DNA from: Nemertoderma westbladi
Taxonomy: Eukaryota > Xenacoelomorpha > Nemertodermatida > Nemertodermatidae
Length of the DNA stretch: 42,194 nucleotides
Assembly (NCBI GenBank): GCA_032718475.1
Contig: JAUCBJ010002718.1
Span: forward strand, 1-42,194
Direction: 5' to 3'
The notes under the pieces were generated by a model. The model worked only from the letters and a program-made list of their open reading frames with translations. It was not told where the DNA came from and searched no databases. Of this stretch, positions 22,844-32,860 are shown one piece after another. A program made the translations under genes and the position numbers. The first letter of the stretch is position 1, and every line of letters starts with the position of its first letter.

Positions 22844-22852
22844 GACTGCAAG
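22844..22852 (+). repeat. Left target-site duplication of the foldback element (GACTGCAAG)
   Basis: GACTGCAAG directly before the terminal GGGG of the element; identical to 26952-26960 in direct orientation. Confidence 0.9.
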
Positions 22853-24290
22853 GGGGACGTCTATTTACACCAAAAACACACAAAAACACACAAAAACACA
22901 CAAAAACACACAAAAACACACAAAAACGCACAAAAACACACAAAAACACACAAAAACATACGGCACATAAATGAAATGCCTGCAAACCTGAATCTGAACG
23001 ATAATTAATTACAGAATTATCATTGTGGTTTGGGTTGTTGTCTGTTTGTATGCCTGTTTGTATGCATGTTTGTCTGTATGGTGTGGATGTACTTAATTGT
23101 AATCCAAAACGCAAATAATTATTGCTGAAATAGGCATAGTCCAGTAGTCTACGCTCGCTACAGGTACCTTCAGTATAAATTAGATCATTGATGCCCTCGA
23201 TCCTCTGTGGAATTCCCATAGAACATCACATTGTCTAGGCGGATGCATTGCGCTTATTCCATCTAAACATTACTAATGATTGTGATCAGGTTATGGTTGA
23301 TATAAGTTGATGATGCCTTTGATAAATTGCGCAAACTGCGATTATTACAGTGGACAGTGGTTGCGTTTCCCCAACATCTCTTTCCAAGCTTGGTGAGAAT
23401 AACTCTTCCGGGAAGAAAAATATACTCGATTTATGACTACCATCATCCTGTCATCTGATACATCATATGTTGACGTCACAGTGAATTCTCCCTGAATCTG
23501 AAACTACAGTACTAGCTCGATTCATTCATACTTTATCATTATACACACTGTGTCTGTATTTCATATTCCCTATCCTATGCGTAATATTATTATGGTGTCC
23601 GGATATTGCAAATAATAATAATTGTGTAAAGAAATATTATACTGCATTTTTTTGTAAGAGTTGGGTCCAAAGGTGCCAAATTATGGTTGAATTGAATGGC
23701 CGTTGTAAAACTAATTATTTGTTACATGCAGACATGGGAAAGCAAGACCAGTTATAAACCTCACTGCTTATATGTTCTAAGTTTTTTTTCCATATGTAAT
23801 AGGTCTACGTAATTTTATTCTTAAATTGGTACTTCATTGTTGCTTAATTCTTTAATAAAAGATAGAGCGATTGCGATATTGTGTTACAAAATAAATTGAA
23901 CTGTTTTTCACATAAATATACTGTACAAGAGTAATAAACACTAATAGTGCTACTTTTCATACAATAATGTAAATAGTTATTATAATTTGTGTGTTTTATA
24001 TGTTTTTGTTTGTTTTTGTGTGTTTTTGTTTTTTTTGTGTGTTTTGTTTCTTTCTACATGTTTTGTTTGTTTTTGTTTGTTTTGTTTGTTTTTATTTGTT
24101 TTTGTGTGTTTTTGTTTGTTTTTGTGTGTCTTTGTTTGTTTTTGTGTGTTTTTGTTTGTTTTTGTGTGTCTTTGTTTGTTTTTGTGTATCTTTGTTTGTT
24201 TTTGTGTGTTTTTGTTTGTTTTGTGTGTTTTTGTGTGAATTGTATGTTTTTGTGTGAATTGTATGTTTTTGTGTGTTTTTGTTTGTTTTG
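22853..24290 (+). repeat. Left arm of the foldback element
   Basis: The unique portion (about 22962-23990) contains a palindromic CRE-type TGACGTCA at 23471-23478. Segment 23773-23905 is also found outside the element at 9138-9258. The inner limit is approximate because both arms dissolve into TG-rich repeats. Confidence 0.85.
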
Positions 24291-25018
24291 TGTGTTTTGT
24301 TTCTTTCTACATGTTTTGTTTGTTTTGTTTGTTTTTATTTGTTTTTGTGTGTTTTTGTTTGTTTTTGTGTGTCTTTGTTTGTTTTTGTGTGTTTTTGTTT
24401 GTTTTTGTGTGAATTGTATGTTTTTGTGTGTTTTTGTGTGAATTGTTTGTTTTTGTGTGTTTTTGTTTGTTTTTGTGTGTGTTTGTTTGTTTGTCTGTTT
24501 GTTTGTTGTTTGTTTGTTTTGTTTGTTTTTATGTTGTTTGTTGTGTGTTGTTTGTTTGTTTGTTGTGTGTCTTTGTTTGTTTGTTGTGTGTTGTTTGTTT
24601 GTTGTTTGTGTGTTTGTGTTTGTTGTTTGTGTGTTGTTTGTGTGTTGTTTGTTTGTTTGTGTGTTTGTTGTGTGTTGTTTGTTGTTTGTGTGTTTTTGTG
24701 TTTGTTTGTTTGTTTGTTGTGTTCTGTTTGTTTGTGTGTGTTGTTTGTTTGTTGTTTGTTTGTTTGTGTTTGTTTGTTGTGTTGTTTGTTTGTTTTGTTT
24801 GTTTGTTTGTGTTTTTGTTTATTTGTTTTTGTGTGTTTTTTGTTTGTTTTTTGTTTTTTGTTTGTTTGTTTCTTTTTTGTTTTTTGTTTGTTTTTTATTT
24901 GTTTTTGTGTGTTTTATTTGTTTTTTGTGTTTTTGTTTGTTTTTTGTGTGTTTTATTTGTTTTTGTTTGTTTTTGTGTGTTCTGTGTGTTTGTTTGTTTT
25001 TCTGTTTTTTGTATTGAC
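24290..25018 (+). repeat. TG/TTTG-rich low-complexity expansion in the left half of the core
   Basis: GTTTGTTTTTGTGTG-type words with irregular period, drifting to TTGTTTGTTTG and TTTTTTG. It has no counterpart of equal length on the right side, so it expanded on one side only. The C/F/V/L-rich ORFs (for example 255 and 280 codons) are its translation. Confidence 0.9.
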
Positions 25019-25059
25019 CCACTTCCCATTGATTTATTGACCTACTTTATCGCCAATTT

Positions 25060-25245
25060 TACGAATATAATACTTATATTATTTATATTATATTTATATT
25101 ATATTTATATTATATTTATATTATATTTATATTATATTTATATTATATTTATATTATATTTATATTATATTTATATTATATTTATATTATATTTATATTA
25201 TATTTATATTATATTATATTTATATTATATTATACTATATAGAAC
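25060..25245. repeat. AT-only TATATTTATAT-type tandem tract at the centre
   Basis: About 180 bp of TATATT/TATTTATAT words, close to the symmetry centre of the foldback. 25250-25470 is unique spacer with one tight hairpin (CCCACTAA-A-TTAGTGGG, 25293-25309). Confidence 0.9.
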
Positions 25246-25499
25246 TATCGCCTACCATGACCTATTATAAATACAACAGTAAGCTGCAGCAGCCCACTAA
25301 ATTAGTGGGACGTTTGTACTTATAAACCGGTGGTCATTAGACCTACTCTTGGCCGCTGGCACTAAATATATATTCTACTATATATACTAATATATATGTA
25401 TATTCTACTGTATAGAGATCTAGGACCATCAGGACTCTGCCGCAACGACGGGGAGCGTGTAGACATAAAGAAACAAAACGCACTAAAACAAACAAAAAC

Positions 25500-26951
25500 A
25501 CACAAAAACAAACAGAAACACACAAAAACATACAATTCACACAAAAACATACAATTCACACAAAAACATACAATTCACACAAAAACACACAAAACAAACA
25601 AAAACACACAAAAACAAACAAAGACACACAAAAACAAACAAAGACACACAAAAACAAACAAAAACACACAAAAACAAACAAAGACACACAAAAACAAACA
25701 AAAACACACAAAAACAAATAAAAACAAACAAAACAAACAAAAACAAACAAAACATGTAGAAAGAAACAAAACACACAAAAACAAACAAAAACACACAAAA
25801 ACAAACAAAAACATATAAAACACACAAATTATAATAACTATTTACATTATTGTATGAAAAGTAGCACTATTAGTGTTTATTACTCTTGTACAGTATATTT
25901 ATGTGAAAAACAGTTCAATTTATTTTGTAACACAATATCGCAATCGCTCTATCTTTTATTAAAGAATTAAGCAACAATGAAGTACCAATTTAAGAATAAA
26001 ATTACGTAGACCTATTACATATGGAAAAAAAACTTAGAACATATAAGCAGTGAGGTTTATAACTGGTCTTGCTTTCCCATGTCTGCATGTAACAAATAAT
26101 TAGTTTTACAACGGCCATTCAATTCAACCATAATTTGGCACCTTTGGACCCAACTCTTACAAAAAAATGCAGTATAATATTTCTTTACACAATTATTATT
26201 ATTTGCAATATCCGGACACCATAATAATATTACGCATAGGATAGGGAATATGAAATACAGACACAGTGTGTATAATGATAAAGTATGAATGAATCGAGCT
26301 AGTACTGTAGTTTCAGATTCAGGGAGAATTCACTGTGACGTCAACATATGATGTATCAGATGACAGGATGATGGTAGTCATAAATCGAGTATATTTTTCT
26401 TCCCGGAAGAGTTATTCTCACCAAGCTTGGAAAGAGATGTTGGGGAAACGCAACCACTGTCCACTGTAATAATCGCAGTTTGCGCAATTTATCAAAGGCA
26501 TCATCAACTTATATCAACCATAACCTGATCACAATCATTAGTAATGTTTAGATGGAATAAGCGCAATGCATCCGCCTAGACAATGTGATGTTCTATGGGA
26601 ATTCCACAGAGGATCGAGGGCATCAATGATCTAATTTATACTGAAGGTACCTGTAGCGAGCGTAGACTACTGGACTATGCCTATTTCAGCAATAATTATT
26701 TGCGTTTTGGATTACAATTAAGTACATCCACACCATACAGACAAACATGCATACAAACAGGCATACAAACAGACAACAACCCAAACCACAATGATAATTC
26801 TGTAATTAATTATCGTTCAGATTCAGGTTTGCAGGCATTTCATTTATGTGCCGTATGTTTTTGTGTGTTTTTGTGTGTTTTTGTGCGTTTTTGTGTGTTT
26901 TTGTGTGTTTTTGTGTGTTTTTGTGTGTTTTTGGTGTAAATAGACGTCCCC
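25500..26951 (-). repeat. Right arm of the foldback element
   Basis: Reverse complement of the left arm; TGACGTCA at 26336-26343; ends GGTGTAAATAGACGTCCCC. One fewer terminal 10-bp unit than the left arm. Confidence 0.85.
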
Positions 26952-26960
26952 GACTGCAAG
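26952..26960 (+). repeat. Right target-site duplication of the foldback element (GACTGCAAG)
   Basis: Identical to 22844-22852. Confidence 0.9.
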
Positions 26961-27560
26961 CAATTCCATTCATACAACACTCACTGCAACAGTCAGACAG
27001 TAGGTCTACAAAGACTGAAAGATCCGGGCCGGCTGTCCGGCCCTGCTGCGGGCTGCCCCGCCAGCCCGCCAGCCAGCCAGCCGTAAGACAATTTTATACT
27101 CTGATTGTGGGGAGTCTGATACCGAATTTCGTAGCATTTGATTAAAATTATATAGGCCTAGGCCAGTATGCGTAGGCCTACCAGCCTACCCCATACCGGT
27201 ACGCAGAACATACAGCCTGACAGCGGTCTGGCGGTAGCGCTAGCGGTACCGCACCGCAGTACACATTACCGGGCACCCAAAAAATATCACTGGCTGACTG
27301 GTACCGGTACCAACTACAAAACTAGTACTGCTGTACTGTAGTAGGACGTACGGTACTGACAGACTGACTGAATACTGCTGATACTACCCACACAGGACAG
27401 GCAGACAGGACAAGGCCATGACTGAGACCTACCCGCTACCCACCTACACCAGCTTACTGAGTACTGCAGTAGGCCTACTGCAGTACTGACATACCTAGAC
27501 CTACCTCGCTACCTACTCAAAAAGACAACAAAATTATACAGTTATAAATCCTGTAACCTG
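26961..27560. promoter_or_regulatory. GTAC/TAGGCCTA-rich compositional island (right half)
   Basis: Contains CCAGCCAGCCAGCC, TAGGCCTAGGCC, GTAGGCCTACC, CCGGTACC and AGTACTGCAGTAGGCC words. It would join 21950-22852 if the foldback were removed. No gene is assigned to it. Confidence 0.3.
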
Positions 27561-27870
27561 GCACCAGCCACAAATTTAAATCTGTGAATATTCCAATTCC
27601 AATACTGCAATGTACAGATGTATCAGCCAGCACCTAACCTAAAATTGTATAACAAAGGATGCTGGATGCATGGGCTCTGGCATTCTGGGCCGGATCAAAG
27701 CAAATTACAAGGTTGAGGCGTGATCGTGACGCGTGACTCATACCTGCATGGTGAGTCACCACCCTACACATGTGCTGCCGCACACCCAGCGAGCCGGGAA
27801 CCGAACCGCGCATGTGCAGAATATCAGATTTTCACATTTCGGTAGAAATTTTATTGGAAGTTTATATACA
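27561..27870. other. Intergenic, nothing recognised
   Basis: Mixed composition, with a GCGTGACTCATACCTGCATG patch; no gene or repeat that I can support. Confidence 0.35.
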
Positions 27871-27882
27871 TATGAATAAGAA

Positions 27883-27985
27883 GGGGTGTAAACGGTGTGC
27901 CGACAGTGTCGGCGTTACGTTGTGCCGACGGTGTCGGCGTTACGTTGTGCCGGTAGTGTCGACGTTACGTTGTGCCGATAATGTT
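27883..27985 (+). repeat. 25-bp palindromic minisatellite, about 4 copies
   Basis: Unit GTGCCGACAGTGTCGGCGTT plus ACGTT. The internal CCGACAGTGTCGG word is a near-palindrome. An inverted array of the same unit lies at 28445-28655, and TGTAAACG borders both arrays on the outside. Confidence 0.9.
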
Positions 27986-28165
27986 AACATTTTTATTTCT
28001 CATTTCATTTTCAACATTTTCAAAAAAAAAATTAAAATTTCAGCATGAAAAAGAAATCTCGGTTTGTAAAACATAGGTAGGCCTCTAAATGTTTCCAAGA
28101 TACAGATGAATTAAAAAAATATATAAATGACAGGTACGCTGACAGGTAGTTTGTATACAATGGTT

Positions 28166-28378
28166 AGTCTAGTGGTATTGAAGCGGTAAGCCAGCAGTAC
28201 ACTACCCGGAGCCCGTTCACACCCAGCGGCACCGTTGCGGTTACCGATTGTCTCTGTCGTCTGCGAATTCAACAGGAAATTACATTAATTTTTTAACATT
28301 GTTCCAATGGGCTGCGGTAAAACACACGGTGTACCGCACAACTACCTGTTGGCGTTGGGTCGTTCAGTCAGCGGTGAT
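28166..28378 (-). mobile_element. Second copy of the 7946-8227 MITE-like element, ends trimmed
   Basis: Reverse complement of about 7975-8187: GCGGTAAGCCAGC.GTACACT, ACCCGGAGCCCGTTCAC, AACAGGAAATTACATTAATT and GGGCTGCGGTAAA all match. It sits between the two inverted 25-bp arrays. The outer inverted ends seen at 7.9 kb are not clearly present here. Confidence 0.75.
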
Positions 28379-28444
28379 CAAAATCATTTACCGTACAGTC
28401 TTTATCACATATCTATCCTACAGTCTAGTATTTAGGTTTTAGCC

Positions 28445-28655
28445 CGCCAAACTGTCGGCACAATGTAACGCCGACACTGTCGGCACAACGTAACGCCGAC
28501 ACTGTCGGCACAGCGTAACGCAGATACTGTCGGAACAACGTAACACCGACACTGTCGGCACAACGTAACGACGACACTGTGGGCACAATGTAACGCCGAC
28601 ACTGTCGGCACAACGTAACGCCTACCGACACTGTCGGCACAGCGTTTACACTCAT
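28445..28655 (-). repeat. 25-bp palindromic minisatellite, inverted, about 8 copies
   Basis: Minus-strand copies of the unit at 27883-27985 with point variants. The Cys/Arg/Val-rich ORFs over it translate the repeat. Confidence 0.9.
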
Positions 28656-28660
28656 GAAGA

Positions 28661-29594
28661 AGTTGCATTTATTTATATTTCTCCTTATAAGTGTTTATTA
28701 GCGATTGTCTCTTATAACTGTACTGTATAACATGTATACAGTAGATACTAATTCTTTTATTGTTTTTGTTGGATGCGGCCCATCTGTCACCTGGGGTTTT
28801 AATTAAAATGTGTTACTCTTCACCTGTTGGTAAACTGCAACGTGAAATATAAAGACTAAATTATGTTACACAGTACTTCACATGGGCCCAGCGAACGCCC
28901 ACCATCTGACAATCCAGCATACATAGCCATGCCCGAAATGGTGCCTTCGCGCAGCACGTGATATAAAAGTACAGTTCAACACGTCACTCGTCATGTCAAC
29001 TCACGTTACATGTCTCACGCTCATGTTTACATGTTTCAAGTTACATGTCAACTCAAATTAATTATAAGCAATTTATAATTAATTAAATTATAAAGTATTA
29101 AAAATAATAATAATAACAGAAATCAGGAAGAAAGTATTATAAACTATAATACAACATGGCTGAAGGTGTCGCCCTTTAGAGGTAGGCTGGAGAACTGCAG
29201 ATGGATTAGCATCACCACAAAGACGCAGCCTACAGTATGGATGGTTAAGTACCGAAAATGTGATTGTTACGCTTAGATAAATATTTGCTAATTTGCTTAA
29301 ACTGTGCCCAACGAACGGAATTTGGCCCATTATCACTATCATTAGGCAACTTTAGTTTTTTTCTACCAACTTTACAAACATTATGGGAAACCTTTGCTTT
29401 TGGGGATATGTTGTTATAAATGAACTTACATACCAGGGGCCAGTTGCATAAATCTAACTTAAACATTAGGGGTGGGGGCGGGGGTCACCTTTTGGAGACA
29501 CCTCCAGTTTTTGAAATAGTTTTGTTGTATATATGCATTGAAATTATACACACTTGTGACTTAGTTACGGTAGTTCTTGACCCCCCTAGAGCCT
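28661..29594. other. Intergenic with two dispersed-repeat fragments
   Basis: 28938-28960 carries the GCCTTCGCGCAGCACGTGA end motif seen at 4.04 kb. 29150-29240 is a diverged piece of the 315-bp family (GGCTGGAGAACTGCAGATGG, CACAAAGACGCAGCCTA). No gene. Confidence 0.45.
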
Positions 29595-29649
29595 ATGACG
29601 TCCACTGCACGTCACCATGGACAGCACTAAGACGTGCAGTGGACGTCAT
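29595..29649. other. Perfect 19-bp stem hairpin with 17-nt loop
   Basis: ATGACGTCCACTGCACGTC at 29595-29613 is exactly complementary to 29631-29649. Each arm carries two ACGT cores. No second copy or target duplication seen in the window. Confidence 0.9.
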
Positions 29650-29814
29650 GCTGGAATACATTTTTTATTGGAAGGCTCTTGGAGTAGGTATACTGGTGGA
29701 TAGTATTAATGACATTTAGTGCTCTTCATGGCAAAAAATCCATTCTGTGCTGTAGATAGGCTGTATTGTAGACTGTATTGTTAGTGGTAGGTATATGGCG
29801 TAATGCCAAACACC

Positions 29815-30015
29815 TAGTACAGTAGTACAGACTGACAGAAAGACCGACAGACAGACAGACTAGATTTATGTAAACGTAAAAATTGCATCAGAAATGAAAT
29901 CAGCATCAGTCTAAGTATAATTTTAGCTATGGGGATTTTTAAGGTCGGTGATTTCTTTGTAGATTTCATTTTTGATGTTTGGCAAAATCTAGTCTGTCTA
30001 TCTTTCAGGAAACAC
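29815..30015. repeat. Dispersed repeat copy with GACAGACAGACAG tract
   Basis: Same family as 13.7-14.8 kb: CAGACAGACAGACTAGATTT and TTTTAGCTATGGGGATTTTT followed by GGTCGGTGATTTC. Confidence 0.55.
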
Positions 30016-30518
30016 ATTTTACTGGTAACGTAATGTTAATTTGATTGAAATTAAAACATGCCATAGTAAATCGTTATATATCACGAAAAGTAAACATGAT
30101 GAGAAGCAATGACCTACATTTTCGGATTCCCCATTAAATTCTGCACCAAAATCAACCAAACAAGTATATAAAAGGCCAGTGAAAGGTGACCCCCCCCCCC
30201 CCCCCCATTTTTGTCAAACTTAGAGCAATTTTTCGAATTAAATAGGTAAGTCCAACTTAGGCCTACATAGAAATCAGCCTAGCCCCTACTGTACTGTAAG
30301 TCAGTTGCATAAACACTTATTACTCCAACTAACCAGGCTCCCATTATTATAACATTCACCAATATAAAAAAAACAATATTAATTTTTTTTATTTTCAAAA
30401 AATATTAGAAAAAACAACACAAGCTACCATAAAAAATATCTACTGAGGTTCTAGAACACTAACCAATGTCCAATAACATTCAAAACACAATAAATAAGGG
30501 TTAAAAACTCATTCGGCG
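30016..30518. other. Intergenic, AT-rich, C17 tract
   Basis: 17 C at 30190-30206; no gene seen. Confidence 0.45.
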
Positions 30519-30662
30519 GGCTACAGTCCAGGGGGCTACTGTCCGGGGGGGGGGGGGGGGGGCTACTGTCCGAGGGGCTACTGTCCCGGGAGACTATTGT
30601 CCGGGGGCTACTGTCCGGGGGGCTGCTGCCCCGGGAGACTATTGTCCGGGGGCTACTGTCCT
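30519..30662. repeat. G-rich minisatellite of GGGCTACTGTCC words with a G18 run
   Basis: About nine imperfect copies of CTACTGTCCGGGGG (variants CTATTGTCC, CTGCTGCCCC) with 18 G at 30545-30562. The + strand has many GGG runs. Confidence 0.85.
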
Positions 30663-31949
30663 AGAACCATTACAGACACTCTTTGACTAAATGTATTCGT
30701 GTTTAGTAATAATTTACGTAAGTGATACAATTAAATTAATATACACAATAAAACTATTTTGGCACGATTGGATAATATTTAAAACGATGTACATGAATAT
30801 AGTTTAGGCCTACTCTCTCCCTTACCCAATCACTCTATCAACTGATAAACCACGTACACTTGCTTATTATATCTGTTGCGGGCTAATCCAATGGTTCAAT
30901 CAGTTCTGTAAGCTTACTTACCCCTTTGTTGTATGACAACAGTAAAGTATTAGGCCTATGCGTATAGTGCGGTTTCTCTCTCAGTATTTCTAAGATACCG
31001 CATTGTTATCAGTTTAAACTGAAATCAACTGTACAGTTAGTTATGTACAATAGAGATGATACAAAGTCTAAATAAATATTAAATCAACTAAAGCACTACA
31101 AACAAATAATGATATTCGTTAATATTATTTAGTATTGTACGTATATTACGCGTGGAATAATATAGGCCTACCTACTATATATTTTGTCTCCCATGACATT
31201 AACCCATGACCTTTATCTTTAAGACAAGCGCCAAAGTTGACTTGTCCCCAAGGTTTGTCTACTAAATGAATGAATTTCCAATCCTGTGACTTTATCTTAC
31301 AACTTTACTTTACTTACTTCAAGATCCGATTATGTTTACCTTATAAAAATGTCTGGAATTATCATGACCACTCTACCAAGGTTACCCACGCAGGCTGTAG
31401 CAGCAGGGACGGATATGAATTTTCGGGCTCCAGGCAATCCTAACTTTCCACCCCCACCATATATAAAAAAATTGGGTCACCGTTGATAAAAAGTAATTAT
31501 TAACAATAATAAATGTTCATAATAATAAATTGTCCATATAGTTGCTTTTAAGTACCACTGTACCTAAAGGCCAGCTCCATATCCTTGTTTTAATATTTTC
31601 ACTGTTTCCTACCATTACACCATCCAAAAGACGTTATTTCTATAATTAGGTACGACTGACATACTGGGCATAACATCGAACACGTGTGGAGTAGTGACAT
31701 ACTCATAAATAAGGTGGGACTGTAATAATAATAAAGTTGGAAAATATATCGGTAAACCAATTAGTCATACTGAATAGCGGGCGCGTTCATCATCACATAC
31801 ATAATTTATTTTCATGTTAAGTGGACAAGTGTACTTTATTCCTAAAAATAGCCTTTTTGCAGCTTGAAAATTGGGGTTAATTTAATGAAATAAATTACAT
31901 ATCCTGATTTCTATGGGACACTTTATCCCGCCGTGATTTTCATAATTTC
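30663..31949. other. AT-rich intergenic DNA, no gene seen
   Basis: Scattered TAGGCCTA palindromes (about 30805, 30953, 31164). A 66-codon plus-strand ORF at 31286 has no recognisable features. Confidence 0.45.
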
Positions 31950-32100
31950 GGTTAGGAGGCTGGGCTCTGTTTGGGTTAGGAGGGTGGGCGTTGTTTGGGT
32001 TAGGAGGGTGGGCGTTGTTTGGGTTAGGAGGCTGGGCGCTGTTTGGGTTAGGAGGGTGGGCATTGTTTGGGTTAGGAGGCTTGGCGTTGTTACGGTTAAC
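31950..32100 (+). repeat. 24-bp G-rich array, unit containing GGGTTAGG
   Basis: About six copies of GGGTTAGGAGGGTGGGCGTT plus GTTT. It is followed by TTAACCCTATCCACACC and then 18 G (32113-32130). The minus-strand PPNPNNA-type ORF is its translation. Confidence 0.92.
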
Positions 32101-32130
32101 CCTATCCACACCGGGGGGGGGGGGGGGGGG

Positions 32131-32583
32131 ACTTTTGGAGACGCACTTTATTTGATTGCTTGGTTCAAAGCCAAACCACATTTATTGCAAGTGAAATTCC
32201 GTTACTTTTCCTAAAATTTATTATTCTATTATTAAAACAAAAATTAATTTTCATATTATTATTTATGACCATGAAAATGACACGTAAACTGACAAGTCTC
32301 TGAAACTGTCATATTATTGGCTGAACTATTGTAGGAGGAGGGAAATTTAAAATGATATGAAATATAAATGGATGTTGTTCAATTTAAACATAATTATAGT
32401 ATATAAATATTATATTTGAGCATTAGTGTGTGGCATATTTGAAAAGAGGAATAAATTTTGTATCTAAAACTTTTTACTTTAAAGTAATATCATCACACCA
32501 CACAAAGTTATATGCTTCCAAACTTTACGTCCCCCCCCCCCCCCCCCCCCCCCGGTAGTTTGAGCGTCTAAAGTACCCCGGTA
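32131..32583. other. AT-rich spacer between the two 24-bp arrays
   Basis: Ends in 23 C (32531-32553), followed by CCCCGGTATGGATAGGGTTAA, which mirrors the TTAACCCTATCCACACCGG beside the first array. No gene. Confidence 0.55.
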
Positions 32584-32860
32584 TGGATAGGGTTAAGATG
32601 CTGGGCGCGGTGTGGGTGCTGGGTGTTGTTTGGGTTAGGATGCTGGGCGTTGTATGTGTTAGGAGGCTGGGCGTTGTTTGGGTTAAGAGGCTGTGTGCTG
32701 TGTGGGTTAGGAGGTTGGACGTTGTTTGGGTTAGGAGGCTGGGCGCTGTTTGCGTAGGAGGGTGGGCGTTGTTTGGGTTAGGAGGTTGGGCATTGTTTGG
32801 GTTAGGGGGCTGGGCGCTGTTTGGGTTAGGAGATTGGGTGTTGTTTGGGCTAGGTTTAGC
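32584..32860 (+). repeat. Second 24-bp G-rich GGGTTAGG array
   Basis: About eleven more variable copies of the same unit, in the same orientation as the array at 31950. Confidence 0.9.

Larger units (their letters stand above)
21950..22852. promoter_or_regulatory. GTAC/CAGACTG-rich compositional island (left half)
   Basis: The same word set as the gene-upstream patches: CCGGTACCGG, CAGACTGCAG, AGTACAGTAG, TAGGCCTA. It continues at 26961 on the other side of the foldback insertion. No gene is assigned to this island; it may mark an unrecognised promoter. Two smaller inverted-repeat elements lie inside it. Confidence 0.3.
22853..26951. mobile_element. 4.1-kb foldback transposon, long terminal inverted repeats, probably Mutator-like
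   Basis: Both ends read GGGGACGTCTATTTACACC inward and are bounded by a perfect 9-bp direct repeat. Arms are about 1.4 kb. Position 24000 pairs with 25814; up to there the arms are collinear, and the left is longer by exactly 10 bp, one extra CAAAAACACA copy. The outer ~100 bp are CAAAAACACA repeats and the middle ~1 kb of each arm is unique sequence. Near the centre the arms run into GTTTTTGTGT-type repeats. A 9-bp duplication with long inverted ends fits Mutator-like elements, including Drosophila Foldback, but the superfamily is inferred. No transposase is seen, so it is non-autonomous. The MGIPQRIEG... ORF occurs in both arms only because they are copies. Confidence 0.9.

Noticed and set aside
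23987-25827. Cys/Phe/Val/Leu-rich ORFs resembling membrane proteins (up to 280 codons)
   Set aside because: Products of GTTTTTGTGT and TTTG repeats in the foldback core, open in several frames and mirrored on the other strand.
22791-26939. MGIPQRIEGINDLIY... ORF present twice
   Set aside because: Identical because it lies in both arms of the inverted repeat; it runs into repeat-coded CVFLCVFV and shows no domain. A captured gene piece cannot be excluded.
31950-32860. True interstitial telomere
   Set aside because: The unit is 24 bp with only one GGGTTAGG per unit, not a run of TTAGGG; telomere origin is only a possibility.
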